NCBI GenBank assembly: GCA_030428255.1
Contig: JAUIBT010000005.1
Span: 64,308 to 128,307, forward strand
Direction of reading: 5' to 3'
DNA: 64,000 nt
Origin: Alphaproteobacteria bacterium
GTDB lineage: Bacteria > Pseudomonadota > Alphaproteobacteria > UBA7985 > JAUIBT01
Below, in pieces: positions 27,399 to 38,275 of this stretch (position 1 is the first letter of the stretch; each line of letters opens with the position of its first letter). The notes beneath the pieces were generated by a model. The model did not search any database. It had not been told where the DNA came from and was given only the letters and a program-made list of their open reading frames with translations. The position numbers were made by a program, and so were the translations under genes.

Positions 27399-27635
27399 AT
27401 GATAATCTTCCGAAGCATCATCTATACCGCCATCTTGGCTGGAGTGCTGGTCGCTGCGCTGGGCGGGGTCTTTCGTGGCGCCTACTTTCACGCCAATCTG
27501 ACGACATCCTTTGATCGCTTCGCCAAACGGCATAACTTGCAGTTCGATGAGCAACAAAAGCAACGGCTGTTTAGTCTGCAAGATCGCGACGCCGAACGGG
27601 CGCGATTGATCCAACCCTGGAACTTGGACTTATGA
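27399..27635 (+). CDS. small membrane protein, unknown function
   Basis: The 78-residue protein has one N-terminal hydrophobic helix (IIYTAILAGVLVAALGGVF) and a polar, charged C-terminal part (FDEQQKQRLFSLQDRDAER). Its TGA stop overlaps the ATG of the next gene (ATGA, 27632-27635), so the two are translationally coupled. Base composition returns to that of the chromosome. Not recognised. Confidence 0.65.
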   Translation: MIIFRSIIYTAILAGVLVAALGGVFRGAYFHANLTTSFDRFAKRHNLQFDEQQKQRLFSLQDRDAERARLIQPWNLDL

Positions 27636-28246
27636 GTTGGCTTGCGTGGGTTTTCCTGTTTGCTTTTCGCATGGTCGCGACTGTCCTGCTGGCGCTCTTG
27701 GGGTTCCTGTTCGCCTTGCTGGCGACAACGCTGTTCATCGGCACCGTTTTCATTGTGCCTGCGAGCGATATCAAGAATCCGGAGCATCGCGTAATTGAGC
27801 AGAACGCCATCGCGCTTGCACCCGGTGAATTTGAGCGCCTGCGGGACGCCCCTATGACTCCCAACTACGAACGCATCCTAGAGGGCGACAATCACTATGA
27901 AATTTACTTTCGCAATGAGTTCTACCCGTCCTACCTGTTTCACAGACGTGAAGGGCAGGCTTATGTCACGCCGTTGCCCTTCGGCTATGACTATCCCTGT
28001 CCTGTTGTGGTCACGCTGGGTGTGATCTGCTCCGGTATGGCCACCTCGTATCACAAAGACTATGGTCTGCGGCTGATCGACCACAAGCCCTTTGTCTATT
28101 CGCTGGCAGAAGGCCTGCAACGCGATTCCCAAGGCTATTTTTTGCCCGAAGCCCGTGGCTATACGGGCTGGGCTATCCTGGTCTTGCTGGCCTTGTTGGC
28201 GGCGGTCATCTTTGCGACGCGTCGCCTGTTCCCGCTGCGCGCCTAA
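27632..28246 (+). CDS. two-helix membrane protein, unknown function
   Basis: The 204-residue protein has a long N-terminal hydrophobic region (about residues 7-42, ending FIVPASD), a soluble central domain of about 130 residues that contains two cysteines (YDYPCPVVVTLGVICSG), and a C-terminal helix (WAILVLLALLAAVIFATRR). The central part would be periplasmic if both ends are cytoplasmic. It starts inside the stop of the 78-residue gene and converges with gyrB 41 bases later. Unrecognised. A membrane pair with the upstream protein is inferred from coupling only. Confidence 0.75.
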   Translation: MSWLAWVFLFAFRMVATVLLALLGFLFALLATTLFIGTVFIVPASDIKNPEHRVIEQNAIALAPGEFERLRDAPMTPNYERILEGDNHYEIYFRNEFYPSYLFHRREGQAYVTPLPFGYDYPCPVVVTLGVICSGMATSYHKDYGLRLIDHKPFVYSLAEGLQRDSQGYFLPEARGYTGWAILVLLALLAAVIFATRRLFPLRA

Positions 28247-28287
28247 GGCGTACCAGGCATTGCAACCAGATTTGCGCGGCCTTCCTT

Positions 28288-30759
<2,472 letters not shown>

Positions 30760-30804
30760 TCAGCGCGCCATCTGCGGCGCTGTCTCATATCTGTTGCAAG
30801 CGAC

Positions 30805-32082
30805 CTAGGGCGGCGGCAGGTCGTAGGCCTGCAAACTGCCCTCTGAGACCTCAAAAGCCTGAGCTCGCGCCCCCAGGCTGGCAAAGGAGCCCGGCTCAGT
30901 GCCGGTCATCCAAACCTGAGCGCCCAGGGCCTCGAGAGCCTCGAACAAGGCGTCGCGTTTGCCTGCGTCAAGGTGGGCTGCCACCTCGTCCAACAGCAGC
31001 ACGGCTGGCATGGCGCGCAGGCTTGCAATCATGTAAATGTGGCCCAGAATCAGGGCGATAACGAGTGATTTTTGCTCGCCAGTGGAACAAGTTTGCGCGG
31101 GCAGGCCCTTGGCCTTGTGAAAGACCAGCAAATCGCTGCGATGGGGCCCAAATTGGGTGCGACCGGTGGCCTGATCCTGCTCGCGACTACGCGCCCAGGT
31201 CGATTGCGCCCAGTCTTCTACATCGACAGCGGAGCGTTCCTGCAAGGCCGCCTCGAAGTCACCCTGCAGAGCCAGCTCGGCGCCGGGGAAGGGGCCGAAG
31301 TCTTGGGCCAAGCGGCCCGACAGGTGCTCAAGGGCAGACAGGCGCGCTTCGGCGATCGCCACCCCGTGACGGGCCATGGCATCTTCGGTCGCCGCCAACC
31401 AGGCCGGGTCGGCGGGCTGGCGGCGCTGGGCGGCATCGCGCAGGATCTTTGAGCGCTGGCGCTGGCTGACCGAATAGGCGTTGAGGTGGCGAGCATGCTG
31501 CGGGAAGAGCGCCAGCACCAATTGGTCAAAGAAGGCGCGCCGCTCGCTGGAGGGGCCACGGAACAGGCCGTCTTGCTGCGGGGTCAACCAGGTCAGCGCC
31601 ACCAGGTCGGCAAAGCCCTGTAAGGACTTGAGCAGCGCGCCGTCCAAGCGGTGCAAGCGCTTGTCACCACCTGCCTCGCGGTAGGAGTGCAGGCGGCGTT
31701 CGCCCAGCGGCGTCTGCCAGGTCGAGAAGACCGACCAGGGCAGGGCTTGATCCAGCTTTTGCAGCTCGCTGAGTTGGGCGCCCCGCAGGCCCCGACCCGG
31801 CGACAGCAAGGACAAGGCTTCCAGCACGTTGGTCTTGCCGGCACCATTCTGGCCGGTCAGCACGACAAAGCGCGCGTCCAGATCCAGCGTTAAGCTGTCG
31901 TAGGAGCGAAAGGCTTGCAGCACCAGGCGCGAGACCCACAGCGGCGGAGTGCGGAACACGGACGGCTCCTTTGTGGCCGCCTGGTTTGGGATCACCTGAT
32001 CTGGCACCACCTGATCTGGCACCACGTCTCCAAGGGGCGCTTCCTGCTCTGGGGCCACGCGAAGTGGGGCGGCAACCGACAT
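30805..32082 (-). CDS. recF: DNA replication/repair protein RecF
   Basis: RecF is an SMC-like ATPase that helps load RecA at gaps. The 425-residue protein has Walker A (LTGQNGAGKTNVLEALS), the signature STGEQKSLVIALILGH and Walker B (AVLLLDEVAAHLD). Its first 45 residues, before the usual LQAFRSYDSLTLDL start, are an extra acidic, proline-rich tail with the repeat VVPDQ-VVPDQ-VIPNQ, encoded by a 15-bp tandem array at 31985-32029. Most RecF proteins begin close to the RSY motif, so the tail is an addition in this lineage. It is nine bases after dnaN. Confidence 0.96.
   Translation of the reverse strand: MSVAAPLRVAPEQEAPLGDVVPDQVVPDQVIPNQAATKEPSVFRTPPLWVSRLVLQAFRSYDSLTLDLDARFVVLTGQNGAGKTNVLEALSLLSPGRGLRGAQLSELQKLDQALPWSVFSTWQTPLGERRLHSYREAGGDKRLHRLDGALLKSLQGFADLVALTWLTPQQDGLFRGPSSERRAFFDQLVLALFPQHARHLNAYSVSQRQRSKILRDAAQRRQPADPAWLAATEDAMARHGVAIAEARLSALEHLSGRLAQDFGPFPGAELALQGDFEAALQERSAVDVEDWAQSTWARSREQDQATGRTQFGPHRSDLLVFHKAKGLPAQTCSTGEQKSLVIALILGHIYMIASLRAMPAVLLLDEVAAHLDAGKRDALFEALEALGAQVWMTGTEPGSFASLGARAQAFEVSEGSLQAYDLPPP
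31985..32029. repeat. 15-bp tandem repeat in the 5' end of recF
   Basis: Three in-frame 15-base units (central unit TCTGGCACCACCTGA on the plus strand) encode the VVPDQ, VVPDQ and VIPNQ repeat of the RecF N-terminal tail. Confidence 0.92.
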
Positions 32083-32091
32083 GGTTGCGGC

Positions 32092-33210
32092 TTAGACCCG
32101 CATGGGCATAAGCACGAACAAGGCCGTTGAGTCCTCAGGATCGCAAGCCACGACCGGCGAGGCTGAATCGTTCAAGCGAAACTCAGCCACTTCGCCTTGC
32201 AGTTGGCTCAAGATGTCAGATAGGTAGCGCGCATTGAAACCAACGGACATGGCCTCACCGCTAAAGCTGACCTCCAGCTCCTCAAAGGCGCTGCCGACGC
32301 CAGCCGAGTTGGATTGCAGGCTCATGGAGCCCGTGTCCAAGCCAAACTTGACGCCGCGTGAGCGGTCTGTAGACACCACCGAGACACGATCGACCGCTTT
32401 GGCCAGCGCGCGCGGATCGAAGTTCAACACCTTGTCGTTCTGGCTGGGAATGACCCGCTGATAGTCGGGGAAATTGCCGTCGATCAGCTTGGACGTTAGG
32501 GTCAATTGGCCGTGCTTGAGGCGAATTTTGGTCTCGCTAACCGACAGCTCAACGGTCTCTTCGTCGTCCTCGATCATCTTAAAGATCTCGCCGACGGTTT
32601 TGCGGGGCACGATTACGCCGGGAATGGTCAGCCCGTGCAGCTCCATGGCGATCTCGCACTTGGCCAGGCGGTGGCCATCGGTGGCAACCGCGCGCAGTCC
32701 CTGCGTGCCGTCTTGCTGGAAGGACTCCAAATAGATGCCATTCAGGTAATAGCGGGTCTCTTCGGTCGAGATGGCAAAGCGCGTGCGCTCGATCAACTGC
32801 TTCAGGTGTTGACCGGTGACGCCCAAGGCTTCGGGCAGATCGTCGTGTGGGATCGATGGGAAGCCTTCCTTGGCCAGGGTCGGCAGCTCAAAGCTGGAAC
32901 GGCCCGCAGCGATGCTGCACTGCTGGCTGGCGGGATCCAAACGCATCTCGACCTGCGCACCGTCGGGCAGCTTGCGCACGATGTCGTACAGCATGTGCGC
33001 GGACAGCGTTGTGCTGCCCTCTTGGCTGATGGCAGCCTCGACCTGCTCTTCGACGGTCAGATCCATGTCGGTGGCGGTAAAGGTCAGATGCTGGCCTTGG
33101 GCCTCGATCAACACGTTGGAGAGAATCGGCACCGTATTGCGCTTCTCGACCACAGAATGCACGTGGTTCAAGACGGAAAGCAGCGTGGCACGTTCGATTG
33201 TCAGATGCAT
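32092..33210 (-). CDS. dnaN: DNA polymerase III beta sliding clamp
   Basis: The beta clamp tethers DNA polymerase III to DNA as a ring dimer. The 372-residue protein has three clamp domains, with NTVPILSNVLIEAQGQHLTFTATDMDL in domain I, RGLRAVATDGHRLAKCEI-type strands in domain II, and the C-terminal VFVLMPMRV strand that ends nearly all beta clamps. The ATG at 33210 (MHLTIERATLL) fits the family; the longer frame to 33258 does not. It lies upstream of recF. A transporter gene separates it from dnaA. Confidence 0.97.
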   Translation of the reverse strand: MHLTIERATLLSVLNHVHSVVEKRNTVPILSNVLIEAQGQHLTFTATDMDLTVEEQVEAAISQEGSTTLSAHMLYDIVRKLPDGAQVEMRLDPASQQCSIAAGRSSFELPTLAKEGFPSIPHDDLPEALGVTGQHLKQLIERTRFAISTEETRYYLNGIYLESFQQDGTQGLRAVATDGHRLAKCEIAMELHGLTIPGVIVPRKTVGEIFKMIEDDEETVELSVSETKIRLKHGQLTLTSKLIDGNFPDYQRVIPSQNDKVLNFDPRALAKAVDRVSVVSTDRSRGVKFGLDTGSMSLQSNSAGVGSAFEELEVSFSGEAMSVGFNARYLSDILSQLQGEVAEFRLNDSASPVVACDPEDSTALFVLMPMRV

Positions 33211-33410
33211 GACGGGCTCTTGTTTGGTGGCGCGGCGGCGCGCAAGATAGGCAGGCACGACGGCGCGATTTGAGAGGGCAAAACGAGGGGCTCAACCCGC
33301 GAAAATTCCGCAGGCCAAACGGCCCAACACCATAGCACGCTGACCCCACGATGCTAGGATTTGCGCCGCCTTATCCCCTGCCTTCACGCGCCATGTTCAA
33401 CCACATCGGC

Positions 33411-34676
33411 TTAGCGTGCATTTTGGCTGGGGTTGCTGCGCCGAGTTCGGCTCTGAAGCGCCAAGACCAGGCCGCCCAACACCAGGCCCCAAAAGGCGCC
33501 AGCGATGCCCAGGATCGACACGCCCGAGGCGGTGAGCAGGAAGGTGATGGCGGCAGGCACGCGGCTGCTTTGGTGCTGGAAGGCTGACAACAGTGCGCCG
33601 CTGAAGGTGCCCAACAGAGCCAAGCCCGCAACGGTTTGGATCAACAGCACGGGTGCCAGGGCGATGAAGCGCACGCACAGCCCGGCAAACAGCCCCAAGG
33701 GGATGAACATGAGGCCCGCCCAGACCGAGGCCCAATAGCGCCGCTTGGGATCGCGGTGCGCGTCACTGCCCGAGCAGAGCGCGGCTGTGATGGCCGCCAG
33801 GTTGTTGGCATGCCCGCCAAAGGGCGCGGACAGCAGCCCCGCGACGCCCGACGCGCCCAAGGCCGTCGCGTGGCCTTGTGGGAAGCCATTGAGCCGCAGC
33901 GCGGCCTGGCCGGGCAAGTTTTGGCCCGCCATGGTCACCAGATAGAGCGGCAGCGCGAGGCTGGCGGCGGCGGTCAAGCTGAACTGCGGCCAGACCCAAA
34001 CCAGTGGCGTCCATAGCCCGGCTTGATCGTGCAGCAGCCCGGTCCAATCGGGCCGAATGCCAAAGCTGAGAATGCCGGCAAAAGCCAGCAACGCCGCCGG
34101 GACCGCCAGCAGACTGTGGATTTGGCGGGCCAGCAACCAGGCGGCCAGCAAGATCACCCCCCAAAGCGGGTAGAGGCTCAGGGTCTTGAAGGGGGCCAAA
34201 CAGAGCGGCAGCAGCACACCGGCCAGCATGGCGTGGGCCAGGGGCGCGGGAATGGCGGCCACGGCGCGGGCCAGCGGGCGAATCATGCCGGTCAGGGCCA
34301 GCAGGATCGAGGCGATGATGAAGGCCCCCACCGCCGCTGCAAAGCCACCCTCAATGGGTCCGGTGGCGACCAATAGGGCGGCACCACTGGTGGACCAGGC
34401 CAGCGAATAGGGGCGGCGGAAGGCAAGGCTGAGGACGATGGCAAAGACGCCCTTGGTGATCGAAAGCGCCATGAGCCCGGAGGCCACTTGCTCAGGGCTG
34501 GCGCCGACGGCGGCCAGGCCCTGCATGATGACCGAGAAGGAGGAGGCGGTGCCGACCAGCGCCACCATCATCCCCATCAACAAACTGGACCAAGCCAGGT
34601 CGCGCCACCAGGTCTGCCAGGGCCTGGACGCGCGCGGCGCGGTGCCTGAGGGGTCGGGGCGAGGAGGACGAGGCAT
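33411..34676 (-). CDS. benE: BenE-family (benzoate/proton symporter-like) transporter
   Basis: The 421-residue integral membrane protein has about twelve hydrophobic helices and the BenE family hallmarks: FSVIMQGLAAVGASPEQVASGL near the N-terminus, AHAMLAGVLLPLCLAPF, and the motif LSAPFGGHANNLAAITAALC shared with nucleobase transporters. E. coli relatives include YdcO; benzoate transport is the founding activity but the substrate here is not shown. It sits between dnaA and dnaN on the same strand, an unusual place for a transporter. The ATG at 34676 precedes MPRPPRPDP; a 13-bp duplication lies 47 bases upstream. Confidence 0.9.
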   Translation of the reverse strand: MPRPPRPDPSGTAPRASRPWQTWWRDLAWSSLLMGMMVALVGTASSFSVIMQGLAAVGASPEQVASGLMALSITKGVFAIVLSLAFRRPYSLAWSTSGAALLVATGPIEGGFAAAVGAFIIASILLALTGMIRPLARAVAAIPAPLAHAMLAGVLLPLCLAPFKTLSLYPLWGVILLAAWLLARQIHSLLAVPAALLAFAGILSFGIRPDWTGLLHDQAGLWTPLVWVWPQFSLTAAASLALPLYLVTMAGQNLPGQAALRLNGFPQGHATALGASGVAGLLSAPFGGHANNLAAITAALCSGSDAHRDPKRRYWASVWAGLMFIPLGLFAGLCVRFIALAPVLLIQTVAGLALLGTFSGALLSAFQHQSSRVPAAITFLLTASGVSILGIAGAFWGLVLGGLVLALQSRTRRSNPSQNAR

Positions 34677-34722
34677 GGGACAAGGGCACGGTTGTAGGTG
34701 GCGGAAGGCGTGACGGCGGGCG

Positions 34723-34748
34723 CAGCGCCCAGAAGCAGCGCCCAGAAG
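34723..34748. repeat. 13-bp tandem duplication
   Basis: Two perfect copies of CAGCGCCCAGAAG lie in the 370-base gap between dnaA and benE, 47 bases upstream of benE. The remainder of this gap holds only the dnaA terminator. Confidence 0.93.
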
Positions 34749-34922
34749 CAGCACGCACCGGGGATCAGAGCCCGAAAACGGCGGTTAAAGCAAGCACCAA
34801 AGCCCGGTCGTCGGCAAAGCGCCTGGGCCCTTCCTAAAGCCGCGCCGCTCCTGACCATGCCAAGCCGCGCCAAGCGACGACTCTATCTGTTTTGCAGCCT
34901 CAGGACGGATGCGCGAGGGCGC

Positions 34923-34958
34923 AAAAAAAAGGCGGCCCTGCGCAAACAGTGACCGCCT
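34923..34958 (-). terminator. rho-independent terminator of dnaA
   Basis: On the minus strand AGGCGGTC pairs with GGCCGCCT across a 20-base loop and is followed by eight T residues. It lies about 90 bases past the dnaA stop and separates dnaA from benE. Confidence 0.85.
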
Positions 34959-35046
34959 AGACTAAAGGTAGAACGAACGGACCCCACCTTTAAACTCTCA
35001 AAGTCTTGAAGCCTGCGCTTGCCTTGTCGGGAAGCGCAGAGCCCCC

Positions 35047-36519
35047 TTATTCGCGCAGAGAGCGCTCCAGCAGCTCGACATCCTCGCGGAAGGCACGGTC
35101 CATCTTGCACAGCTCTTCGACGCGGCGCACGGCGTGCATCACGGTCGTATGGTCGCGTCCGCCGAATTTCCGGCCGATGTCCGGCAACGAGCGGTTGGTC
35201 AGCACCTTGGACAGATACATGGCGATCTGGCGGGGGCGCGCGACAGAGCGGGCGCGGCGGGCTGACGTCATGTCAGACAAGCGCATGTTGAAGTGGGTTG
35301 CGACCCGCTTTTGAATATCGTCGATGGTCACGCGGCGATCGTTGGCCTTGAGCAAATCCGCCAACAGCTCGCGTGCAGTGTCGATGGTGATTTGACGGCC
35401 CATCAAGGAGGCATGTGCCACCAGGCGGTTCAAGGCGCCCTCAAGCTCGCGCACGTTAGAGGTAATAGATTGTGCCAAGAACTCCAGAACGGAAGTCGGC
35501 ACGTCAACGCCCCGCGACGCGGTCTTTTGCTGCAAAATGCCCAGGCGCAGCTCGTAGGAGGTGGGGTGGATGTCTGCCACCAAGCCCCAGCCCAAACGCG
35601 AGCGCAGGCGATCTTCCATGCCTGTTAGCTCAGTCGGGCTCTTATCCGCCGAGATTACCACCTGACGATTGCGGTCGACCAAGGCGTTGAAGGTATGGAA
35701 AAATTCTTCCTGCGTGGATTGACGATTGCCGATGAACTGAATGTCATCGATCATCAAAACATCGACGTTGCGGAAGGATTCTTTAAAGGCCACCGTGCTG
35801 CGCTCGCGAATCGAGCGAATGAACTGGAACATGAACTGTTCGGCGGTCAGATAGACCACTTTGCGCTCAGGCTGGTGGGTGCGGATGTGCCAAGCGATGG
35901 CGTTCATCAGGTGGGTTTTACCCAGGCCAACGCCAGAATAAAGGAACAGCGGATTGAAGCCGACCTGCGCGTTTTCAGCTACACGACGCGAGGCGGTATA
36001 GGCCAGCTCGTTGGTGCCATCGACGACGAAGGTTTCAAAGGTCAGGCGTTGGTCCAATTGGGCGGAGATATCGCCGCTGGCGAACAATCCGCCGCTCAGC
36101 GAAGCAGCGCCTTCGGCCCCGCTGAGGGACGGCGCACCAGCGCTGTCTGCCAAGCCAGGCGCCTTGAAATCGGGGTTCCCAGCCAGCGCTTCAGCGTCGC
36201 CAGGGGCGCGCGGCGGTCGACTAGTTGCAGACTTGGGCTTGACGATCACATCAATAGCGAGCACTTTTGGCATCTCGCGCTTACACTGCGCCAAGATTTT
36301 GTCGCTGTAATTGCTGCGTACCCAGTCGCGGATAAAGCGGCTGGTCGCCACGAGCGTCAGTTTACCGGCCTCAAACTCGCCCAGCGAGATCGGGGTAATC
36401 CACGATCGATAGTTGGTGTCGCCAAGCTCTTTTCGAAGAGAAGCAGTGACGGTCTGCCATCCCTCTTCTAACCAAGCTCGGTCTAACTCGTCGGTCATTC
36501 CGTTCGAAATCCCATGCAC
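35047..36519 (-). CDS. dnaA: chromosomal replication initiator protein DnaA
   Basis: DnaA binds the origin and opens it for replication. The 490-residue protein has domain I (WQTVTASLRKELGDTNYRSWITPISLGEF), a variable linker rich in Ala, Ser and Gly (about residues 110-150), the AAA+ domain with Walker A (GVGLGKTHLMNA) and Walker B (VLMIDDIQFI), sensor motifs, and domain IV with the DnaA-box-binding signature GRDHTTVMHAVRRVEEL. Two starts are possible, ATG at 36519 or ATG at 36498 (MTDELDRAW); neither has a strong ribosome-binding site. benE lies between it and dnaN. Confidence 0.97.
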   Translation of the reverse strand: MHGISNGMTDELDRAWLEEGWQTVTASLRKELGDTNYRSWITPISLGEFEAGKLTLVATSRFIRDWVRSNYSDKILAQCKREMPKVLAIDVIVKPKSATSRPPRAPGDAEALAGNPDFKAPGLADSAGAPSLSGAEGAASLSGGLFASGDISAQLDQRLTFETFVVDGTNELAYTASRRVAENAQVGFNPLFLYSGVGLGKTHLMNAIAWHIRTHQPERKVVYLTAEQFMFQFIRSIRERSTVAFKESFRNVDVLMIDDIQFIGNRQSTQEEFFHTFNALVDRNRQVVISADKSPTELTGMEDRLRSRLGWGLVADIHPTSYELRLGILQQKTASRGVDVPTSVLEFLAQSITSNVRELEGALNRLVAHASLMGRQITIDTARELLADLLKANDRRVTIDDIQKRVATHFNMRLSDMTSARRARSVARPRQIAMYLSKVLTNRSLPDIGRKFGGRDHTTVMHAVRRVEELCKMDRAFREDVELLERSLRE

Positions 36520-36667
36520 TCAAAAGATTACCGCTTGCTTCCGGGGCTTCCCTGGCACCCGGTACGGCTTTTTCATATTGATCAAATCGCTCCGCAATAC
36601 GCACCCGCTCTTCGGCGGATTATGCTCGCACACTGCCCTCCACCACGATTGCAAGACAACCGTGCGG

Positions 36668-36684
36668 CTAGGTTCCGAACCTAG
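36668..36684. repeat. perfect inverted repeat between dnaA and rpsT
   Basis: CTAGGTTC and GAACCTAG flank a single C, forming a 17-base palindrome in the 325-base gap upstream of dnaA. A second small inverted repeat (GTGCCT and AGGCAC) lies at 36751-36772. The palindrome could be an operator of dnaA; no regulator is known for it. No cluster of DnaA boxes is visible in this gap. Confidence 0.6.
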
Positions 36685-36772
36685 TGAAGCAGACCTGGCA
36701 TATCAATCGAAAAGAGCGCTTGACAGCCAAACGATCGCGTCGAGGTTGTTGTGCCTGGGGAAAACTAGGCAC

Positions 36773-36800
36773 AAAAAAAGGAGAGGCGGAGCCTCTCCTT
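36773..36800 (-). terminator. rho-independent terminator of rpsT
   Basis: On the minus strand AAAGGAGAGGC and GCCTCTCC pair around a three-base loop and are followed by eight T residues, 45 bases past the rpsT stop. Confidence 0.93.
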
Positions 36801-36844
36801 TGCATAGGTCGTGCAAAGCTGCACGCTTGGCGCGAGTCCGCGCG

Positions 36845-37108
36845 TCAGCCCATGGATTTGATCCGAGAGGATAGGCGCGACAGTTTGCGTGACACCATGT
36901 TCTTATGGAAAACGCCCTTGGTCACGCCGCGTTGCATTTCGGGTTGAGCGTTTTTGAAAGCTTCGGCAGCTGCATCCTTGTCGCCAGCCGCAATCGCAGC
37001 TTCGACTTTCTTGATGAAGGTACGCACGCGCGAACGGCGGGCGCGGTTGATAGAGGTCCGGCGCTCGGCTGTGCGAATGCGCTTACGGGCCTGTGGCGAA
37101 TTTGCCAT
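36845..37108 (-). CDS. rpsT: 30S ribosomal protein S20
   Basis: S20 is a small basic helical protein bound to 16S rRNA. The 87-residue product has the usual [21 protein letters not shown] opening, the [19 protein letters not shown] segment and the C-terminal [25 protein letters not shown] precedes the ATG. It stands alone between dnaA and mutM, on the same strand, with its own terminator. Confidence 0.98.
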   Translation of the reverse strand: MANSPQARKRIRTAERRTSINRARRSRVRTFIKKVEAAIAAGDKDAAAEAFKNAQPEMQRGVTKGVFHKNMVSRKLSRLSSRIKSMG

Positions 37109-37292
37109 GGAGACATGTTCCTTATGGTACGAGTTCTTTCACGTTACCGCGGTCTATAAGATAGCTGTGGATACCTCGTCAAGCGGGGCGATGGGCTCAC
37201 CGCCCCAGAAACAGCGAAAGATCGGGCTGCGAGCTGCTTTTGGCGCGGCTCTTGGCCGGTCAAGGCGGTCACTTGACCTTTGGTGCCCGCTA

Positions 37293-38111
37293 TTAAGATT
37301 GACACTCTGGGCAAAGGAAGGAGCTGCGACCGGCCTGTTGCAAGCGTTGGAGTCGCGCGTCGCAGCGCGGGCAGGCGTCTCCTTCGCGGCCATAGACCTG
37401 CCACTGGTGCGAAAAATACCCCAGGCTGCCGTCCACCTGCTTAAAGTCACGCAAGGACGAGCCCCCAGCGGCGATGGCTTGTTCAAGTACTGCGACCAGA
37501 GCCGCGTGCAGGCGTTGGCAGTCCTTCAGGCTGAGGCTGGCACCGGGCCGCGTCGGGTGGATCGCAGCGGTAAACAACGCCTCGCAGACATAGATATTGC
37601 CTAGGCCCGCCACCAGGCGCTGATCCAACAACAAGCCCTTGATTGGCGCGCGGCGGCTCTTAATGGCCGCGAACAAGCCCTCGGGCGTGAAGCCCTCACC
37701 CAGCGGCTCAGGGCCAAGTGCCGCAAGCGACTTGTGTTGGTCGCGGTTCTGGGCGTCCAGCAGGTCGACAAAACCAAAGCGGCGCGGGTCATAAAAGCGG
37801 ATGTCGGCCCCGTCCTCGGTCTGCCACTGGATATGGTCATGCTTGGCGATGGGCTCGTTGGGGTTGATGCGCAGCCGCCCCGACATGCCCAGATGCATCA
37901 GCATGATGCGCCCGGAAGTCAGGTGCCACAGCATGTATTTTGCGCGCCGCTCCAACCGCTCGACGCGTTGGCCCTGCATGGCTTGTTGCAGGTCGGCGGG
38001 GATGTCAAAGCGCAGGTTGGGGCGAAAGGCCCGCACCAAGGCCAGCCGCTGGCCCGCGATAAAGGGCTCTAGCCCGCGCAAGGTGGTTTCGACTTCGGGC
38101 AATTCGGGCAT
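37293..38111 (-). CDS. mutM: bifunctional DNA-formamidopyrimidine glycosylase/AP lyase
   Basis: MutM (Fpg) removes 8-oxoguanine and other oxidised purines. The 272-residue protein begins with the catalytic P2 and E3 (MPELPEVETTLRGLEP), has a K57-like residue in the AKYMLWHL strand, the helix-two-turn-helix LVAGLGNIYVCEALF, and the C-terminal zinc finger CPRCDARL... FLCPECQS. Length is typical. It is divergent from ubiE; the 184 bases between it and rpsT hold no gene. Confidence 0.98.
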   Translation of the reverse strand: MPELPEVETTLRGLEPFIAGQRLALVRAFRPNLRFDIPADLQQAMQGQRVERLERRAKYMLWHLTSGRIMLMHLGMSGRLRINPNEPIAKHDHIQWQTEDGADIRFYDPRRFGFVDLLDAQNRDQHKSLAALGPEPLGEGFTPEGLFAAIKSRRAPIKGLLLDQRLVAGLGNIYVCEALFTAAIHPTRPGASLSLKDCQRLHAALVAVLEQAIAAGGSSLRDFKQVDGSLGYFSHQWQVYGREGDACPRCDARLQRLQQAGRSSFLCPECQS

Positions 38112-38159
38112 GCAAGACTCTCAGGGCTAGGACAAAATGGCCTTGGGCAAGACACAGCA

Positions 38160-38265
38160 TTGGCACTAGGGTGGCACTCGGGCGGCACAGCGCGCAAGCA
38201 CTATAGCGCCGCCGAACCCTCGAGCCACCGCCAATCGAGCCACCGCCAATCGAGCCAGCCACAAG
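38160..38265. repeat. two tandem arrays upstream of ubiE (11 bp and 15 bp units)
   Basis: At 38160-38192 three imperfect 11-base units occur (TTGGCACTAGG, GTGGCACTCGG and a weaker third). At 38221-38265 two perfect copies and one partial copy of CGAGCCACCGCCAAT follow. Both lie in the mutM-ubiE divergent gap, the second ending 10 bases before the ubiE ATG. Confidence 0.88.
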
Positions 38266-38275
38266 AGCCTTTGCT

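Noticed and set aside
37160-37175. Single DnaA-box-like TGTGGATAC between rpsT and mutM
   Set aside because: One near-match is expected by chance; no cluster and no AT-rich unwinding element accompany it, so it is not called an origin.
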